Assembly (NCBI GenBank): GCA_963627215.1
Contig: CAVGAH010000093.1
Span: 1 to 8,245 of the forward strand
DNA from: CAKQOE01 sp963627215
GTDB taxonomy: Bacteria; Bacillota; Clostridia; Peptostreptococcales; Anaerovoracaceae
DNA length: 8,245 nt
Direction of reading: 5' to 3'
In this document: one piece after another, positions 6,130 to 8,245 of the stretch
How positions within the stretch are numbered: the first letter of the stretch is position 1
Layout: each line of letters opens with the position of its first letter
The notes under the pieces: model-generated
Database searches by the model: none
Told to the model about the DNA's origin: nothing
What the model saw: the letters and a program-made list of their open reading frames with translations, nothing else
Position numbers and translations under genes: made by a program

Positions 6130-6984
6130 CTATAATCCAAGTATGTACTGACCGTAAGCAGTCTTTTTCATGCTCTTCCCCACCTCGTGGAGCTGTTCTT
6201 TATCTATATACCCCATGTTGTAAGCTATCTCCTCAAGGCACGCCACCTGTCTGCCCGTGCTCTGCTGGATATCCATTATAGTATTGGCAGAACGCAGCAG
6301 GCTTTCAGCGCTTCCCGCGTCGAGCCATGTGAAATCCTTTCCGAGAGTTACGACATTAAGCTCGCCACGCTCGAGGTATTCATTGTTTACGCTCGTTATC
6401 TCGAGCTCACCTCTCACAGACGGCTTTACATTTTCTGCTATCTCTACTACGCTGTTGTCGTAGAAATACAGACCCGGGACTATATAATTAGACTTCGGCT
6501 CTGCAGGCTTTTCTTCTATCGATATAGCCTTGCCGTTCTCGTCAAATTCTACCACACCGAACGGACGCGGGTCGTCCACATAATATCCGAATATCGTTGT
6601 ACCCTTATTGCATCTTGCCCTCTGCAGGCATTCCGCAAGACCATCTCCATAAAATATATTGTCACCAAGGATCAGGCATACATCATCGTCGCCGATGAAA
6701 TTCTTTCCTATTATAAACGCGTCGGCGATACCGCGCTGTATCTTCTGGATCTTGTATGTAATATTGATGCCGAGGTCTGAACCATCTCCGAAAAGCTTTA
6801 TAAACGAATACATCTCGTCAGGCGGTACTATTATCAGCACGTCCTTTATGCCCGCCTGCATCAGGACTGCGAGCGGATAGTATATAAGCGGCTTGTCATA
6901 TACAGGTATCAATGGCTTGCACACCGGCATAGTCATAGGGTACATCCTTGTACCCTTTCCTGCTGCTAAAATTATTCCTTTCAT
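6130..6984 (-). CDS. rfbA: glucose-1-phosphate thymidylyltransferase-like nucleotidyltransferase
   Basis: RfbA/RmlA enzymes join glucose-1-P and dTTP to give dTDP-glucose. The 284-residue protein follows RmlA along its whole length: N-terminal LAAGKGTRMYP (6-16), PVYDKPLIYYP (27-37), LGDNIFYG with metal Asp108 (106-113), GVVEFDENGKAISIEEKP (143-160), KSNYIVPGLYFYD (164-176), RGELEIT (191-197), and WLDAGS with Asp222. Several positions differ from textbook RmlA: LAGG is LAAG, SKQLLP is CKPLIP, LAQAF is IADAF, and LDTGT is LDAGS. Base or sugar specificity is therefore less certain than the fold. No rmlB, rmlC or rmlD is nearby; pgi follows 11 bases later. Start ATG 6984 has GAGGAA (6993-6998) eight bases upstream. 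I found no convincing promoter before it. The leader region carries the antisense toxin locus. Confidence 0.9.
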   Translation of the reverse strand: MKGIILAAGKGTRMYPMTMPVCKPLIPVYDKPLIYYPLAVLMQAGIKDVLIIVPPDEMYSFIKLFGDGSDLGINITYKIQKIQRGIADAFIIGKNFIGDDDVCLILGDNIFYGDGLAECLQRARCNKGTTIFGYYVDDPRPFGVVEFDENGKAISIEEKPAEPKSNYIVPGLYFYDNSVVEIAENVKPSVRGELEITSVNNEYLERGELNVVTLGKDFTWLDAGSAESLLRSANTIMDIQQSTGRQVACLEEIAYNMGYIDKEQLHEVGKSMKKTAYGQYILGL

Positions 6985-6999
6985 TTCAATATTTCCTCG

Positions 7000-7005
7000 T
7001 ATAAT
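7000..7005 (+). promoter_or_regulatory. possible -10 element of the small hydrophobic peptide gene
   Basis: A perfect TATAAT stands 54 bases before the peptide ATG on the plus strand, predicting a start near 7012. No recognisable -35 lies 16-18 bases upstream, where the rfbA start region is, so the call is weak. Confidence 0.3.
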
Positions 7006-7059
7006 AAGCTTGTAAGCAAGAGAAATACTTACATAACTTCTCTAAGATTATTCAGAAGG

Positions 7060-7155
7060 ATGGCTCCTCTTTTGAGGCTTCTCTTTTCCATTTCTCTTCT
7101 GAGTTTACTTGCAATTTACGCTTTAATTGTATTGATTCTGTCCACAAAAAAATAA
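7060..7155 (+). CDS. small hydrophobic peptide, putative holin-like type I toxin
   Basis: This 31-codon frame (ATG 7060, TAA 7155) encodes one membrane-spanning helix: MAPLLRLLFS, then SLLSLLAIYALIVLIL, ending STKK. Short single-helix peptides with a lysine tail, whose TAA is followed at once by a hairpin, are the hallmark of Gram-positive holin-like/TxpA-type toxins. These act in the membrane and are silenced by an antisense RNA from the opposite strand. The start is uncertain: AAGGA (7056-7060) touches the ATG, while TTG at 7072 lies 11 bases from it and gives 27 residues. In the mRNA, AGAAG (7053-7057) and CTTCT plus CCTC-TTTT-GAGG could fold so that the SD is hidden, as in known toxins. 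It is the only plus-strand gene here. No homology search was possible; toxin function is inferred. Confidence 0.6.
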   Translation: MAPLLRLLFSISLLSLLAIYALIVLILSTKK

Positions 7156-7183
7156 CGCCCTCCCTTGTCAATCGAGCGTTATT
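7146..7183 (-). terminator. intrinsic terminator of the antisense RNA
   Basis: On the minus strand AATAACGCTC (7183-7174) pairs with GGGCGTTATT (7160-7151) in a 10-bp stem with one G-U pair, followed by a run of seven Ts (7152-7146). Those same bases on the plus strand encode the last two lysines and part of the stop of the peptide. Confidence 0.75.
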
Positions 7184-7202
7184 TAAAAATAATTAACTCA
7201 TT

Positions 7203-7232
7203 GGCATGACCGTTCGAGGTCTTGCCTTTCTT
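7203..7232 (+). terminator. predicted terminator of the toxin mRNA
   Basis: GGCA-T-GACC-GTTCGA-GGTC-T-TGCC forms two 4-bp stems split by a T-T mismatch, followed by TTTCTT. It lies 48 bases after the peptide stop and ends where the antisense RNA is predicted to begin, so the two transcripts would overlap by about 85 nt. Confidence 0.55.
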
Positions 7233-7238
7233 AACTAC

Positions 7239-7266
7239 ATTATACATTTTATCGTTTGATTCGCAA
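7239..7266 (-). promoter_or_regulatory. promoter of the antisense RNA
   Basis: TTGCGA (7266-7261), a 16-base spacer and a perfect TATAAT (7244-7239) read toward the toxin gene. The -35 forms one arm of an inverted repeat, TTCGCAA (7260-7266) and TTGCGAA (7293-7299), around an A/T-only-like core. Confidence 0.65.
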
Positions 7267-7318
7267 GAAAAAAATTTTTATAAAATATTGAATTGCGAAA
7301 CGTTTAAAAATACACGTT

Positions 7319-7356
7319 TATAAGGGGCGGCACGCAGGCACGTTCCGTCCCTTATA
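7319..7356. repeat. palindrome 1 of an intergenic hairpin cluster
   Basis: TATAAGGGGCGG pairs with CCGTCCCTTATA (12 bp, one G-U) around a 14-base loop. The loop and right arm share CACGCAGG and CGTTCC with the next palindrome, suggesting a common origin. Confidence 0.6.
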
Positions 7357-7363
7357 GTTAAAA

Positions 7364-7399
7364 TTTGTCAGGAACGACACGCAGGTCGTTCCTGACAAA
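7364..7399. repeat. palindrome 2, perfect 15-bp stem
   Basis: TTTGTCAGGAACGAC and its exact complement flank the loop ACGCAG. With As on its right and TTTT beyond its left arm on the minus strand, it may also end transcription of the SLH gene, though its T run is short. It lies 86-121 bases past the SLH stop. Confidence 0.7.
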
Positions 7400-7426
7400 A
7401 AATCGTTGAAAAATATGCATTTGCAC

Positions 7427-7447
7427 GGAACGGTTACGAACCGTTCC
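7427..7447. repeat. palindrome 3, perfect 9-bp stem
   Basis: GGAACGGTT-ACG-AACCGTTCC is a perfect tight hairpin. It shares the GGAACG core with palindromes 1 and 2. No T run follows on the minus strand, so it is not a standard terminator for the SLH gene. Confidence 0.65.
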
Positions 7448-7484
7448 CTACGGCATTCCTTCACCGCCGCCTTTTTATTTAACC

Positions 7485-8245
7485 TTACAACAAGTCAACT
7501 TTATGCAGAACCACTGCCATTTCTGCTCTCGTCATCATCGTTGTAGGCGCAAAAGTACCGTCATTATAACCGTTTATAACTTTCGCTTTCACAAGAGTGC
7601 CTACAGACGATTTAGCATAATCCGCGATATTTTTCTTGTCGCCGAATTTGCTTACATCAGAATCTTCCGTCAAAGTTTTCTTACCGGTCTTTTGAATCGT
7701 CCTGTAAATCAGCACCATCGCATCCTGCCTTGAAAGGCTTTCGTCCGGATTGAATTTTCCGTATGCGCCCTGAGCAATACCCAGCTTCTTTGCCACGCCT
7801 ATAGCCTGATAATAGTAGCTGTCCTTCGGAACATCAGAGAAATTTGAATCCGCTGTTCCGGAAAGTCCGAACGCTCTGTAAAGCATTAGCATGAAATCGC
7901 CCCTGCTTATTTTAGCAGCCGGGTCGTAATTAAGCCCGGAGCCGTTGCTCTTCTTGCCCTTCACAACACCTTTTTTATACAAATAGTCTATGTCAGACGC
8001 CGCCCAGGAATAATACGTTGTAACATCCTTAAAATAGTCCGAGCCTTTTTTATTCGTATTGTCAGGCACAGTCTGGTCTTTTGTAACGGTAATCGTTATC
8101 GTGCCTTTATAATTATCGCCTTTCGCATCATATGCCGTATATTTTAAATTAAAGCTGCCCGAAAAGCTGCTGTTCGGCACGAAGCTTACCTTGCTCACAA
8201 GATCGCTTCCTGACCTGTAGTATTTGCCACCGGAGCTTACAACTG
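7485..8245 (-). CDS. S-layer-homology domain surface protein, C-terminal part
   Basis: The frame is open to the right edge, so the 5' end is missing; 252 residues are visible. Residues 1-54 look like the end of an Ig- or cadherin-like beta domain (VSFVPNSSFSGSFNLKYTAY ... GTITITVT). A short linker follows (DQTVPDNTNKKG), then three SLH domains: about 71-125 (YFKDVTTYYSWAASDIDYL ... SRGDFMLMLYRAFG), 135-183 (FSDVPKDSYYYQAIGVAKKLG ... SRQDAMVLIYRTI) and 199-249 (FGDKKNIADYAKSSVGTL ... TRAEMAVVLHKV). Each holds its TRAE-type motif as SRGD, SRQD or TRAE. SLH triplets bind pyruvylated secondary cell-wall polysaccharide outside the cell, so this is an exported protein anchored at its C-terminus. 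A signal peptide should be in the missing part. An internal GTG (8198) is not the start. The function of the N-terminal region is unknown. Confidence 0.93.
   Translation of the reverse strand, partial: VVSSGGKYYRSGSDLVSKVSFVPNSSFSGSFNLKYTAYDAKGDNYKGTITITVTKDQTVPDNTNKKGSDYFKDVTTYYSWAASDIDYLYKKGVVKGKKSNGSGLNYDPAAKISRGDFMLMLYRAFGLSGTADSNFSDVPKDSYYYQAIGVAKKLGIAQGAYGKFNPDESLSRQDAMVLIYRTIQKTGKKTLTEDSDVSKFGDKKNIADYAKSSVGTLVKAKVINGYNDGTFAPTTMMTRAEMAVVLHKVDLL

Larger units (their letters stand above)
7144..7232 (-). ncRNA. predicted antisense antitoxin RNA, type I
   Basis: A promoter with a perfect -10 starts a minus-strand RNA near 7232. It passes through an interrupted hairpin (7226-7203) and ends at a strong intrinsic terminator (7183-7146), about 88 nt in all. 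It encodes no plausible peptide. It would be complementary to the 3' part of the toxin mRNA, including its last three codons and whole 3' region, matching the tail-to-tail arrangement of TxpA/RatA and BsrG/SR4. Expression is predicted, not shown. Confidence 0.55.

Noticed and set aside
7450..7480. Plus-strand hairpin CGGC...GCCG followed by TTTTTATTT
   Set aside because: No plus-strand gene lies upstream to need it, and the 4-bp stem is weak; on the minus strand it has no T run.
1..8245. CRISPR array, tRNA, rRNA or insertion sequence
   Set aside because: No regularly spaced repeats, cloverleaf, rRNA motif or transposase were seen on either strand.

Overview
The window looks like a mid-GC member of the Clostridia (low-GC Gram-positive anaerobes). 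The signs are a C-terminal S-layer-homology (SLH) anchored surface protein, a YtrA-type GntR regulator next to an ABC ATPase, PgcA- and Pgi-type enzymes close to the Bacillus forms, heavy ATA/TAT codon use, TTG starts behind strong Shine-Dalgarno (SD) sites, and a Gram-positive-style type I toxin-antitoxin candidate. A run of ten Ns at 2031-2040 marks a draft or metagenome assembly. Genus cannot be read from the sequence.

Every protein gene except one very small one lies on the minus strand, so transcription runs from right to left. Right edge: 3' end of an SLH surface-protein gene (7485 to beyond 8245). Then a 500-base stretch without a large gene. It holds three strong palindromes (7319-7447) and a compact locus with a 31-residue hydrophobic peptide on the plus strand (7060-7155), convergent with a predicted antisense RNA (about 7232 to 7144). 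Next come rfbA (6984-6130) and pgi (6118-4826), 11 bases apart and closed by an intrinsic terminator (4782-4806). After that pgcA with its own promoter, then galE (interrupted by the N gap) and a VanZ-family membrane protein, with a promoter candidate in front of galE. Left end: a GntR regulator and a truncated ABC-transporter ATPase, both starting at TTG, behind a promoter covered by a perfect palindrome.

The central four genes form a hexose-phosphate and nucleotide-sugar supply set. Pgi interconverts fructose-6-P and glucose-6-P, PgcA makes glucose-1-P, the RfbA-like enzyme activates it to an NDP-glucose, and GalE interconverts UDP-glucose and UDP-galactose. They probably feed cell-envelope glycans, which fits the neighbouring SLH protein (SLH domains bind secondary cell-wall polysaccharide) and the VanZ-like envelope protein. 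No rmlB, rmlC or rmlD is present in the window.

The least ordinary parts are non-coding or tiny: the type I toxin-antitoxin candidate between rfbA and the SLH gene, the layered control region and 120-base GC-rich leader of the GntR gene, and the palindrome cluster. The toxin-antitoxin assignment rests on architecture and peptide character, not on a database match.
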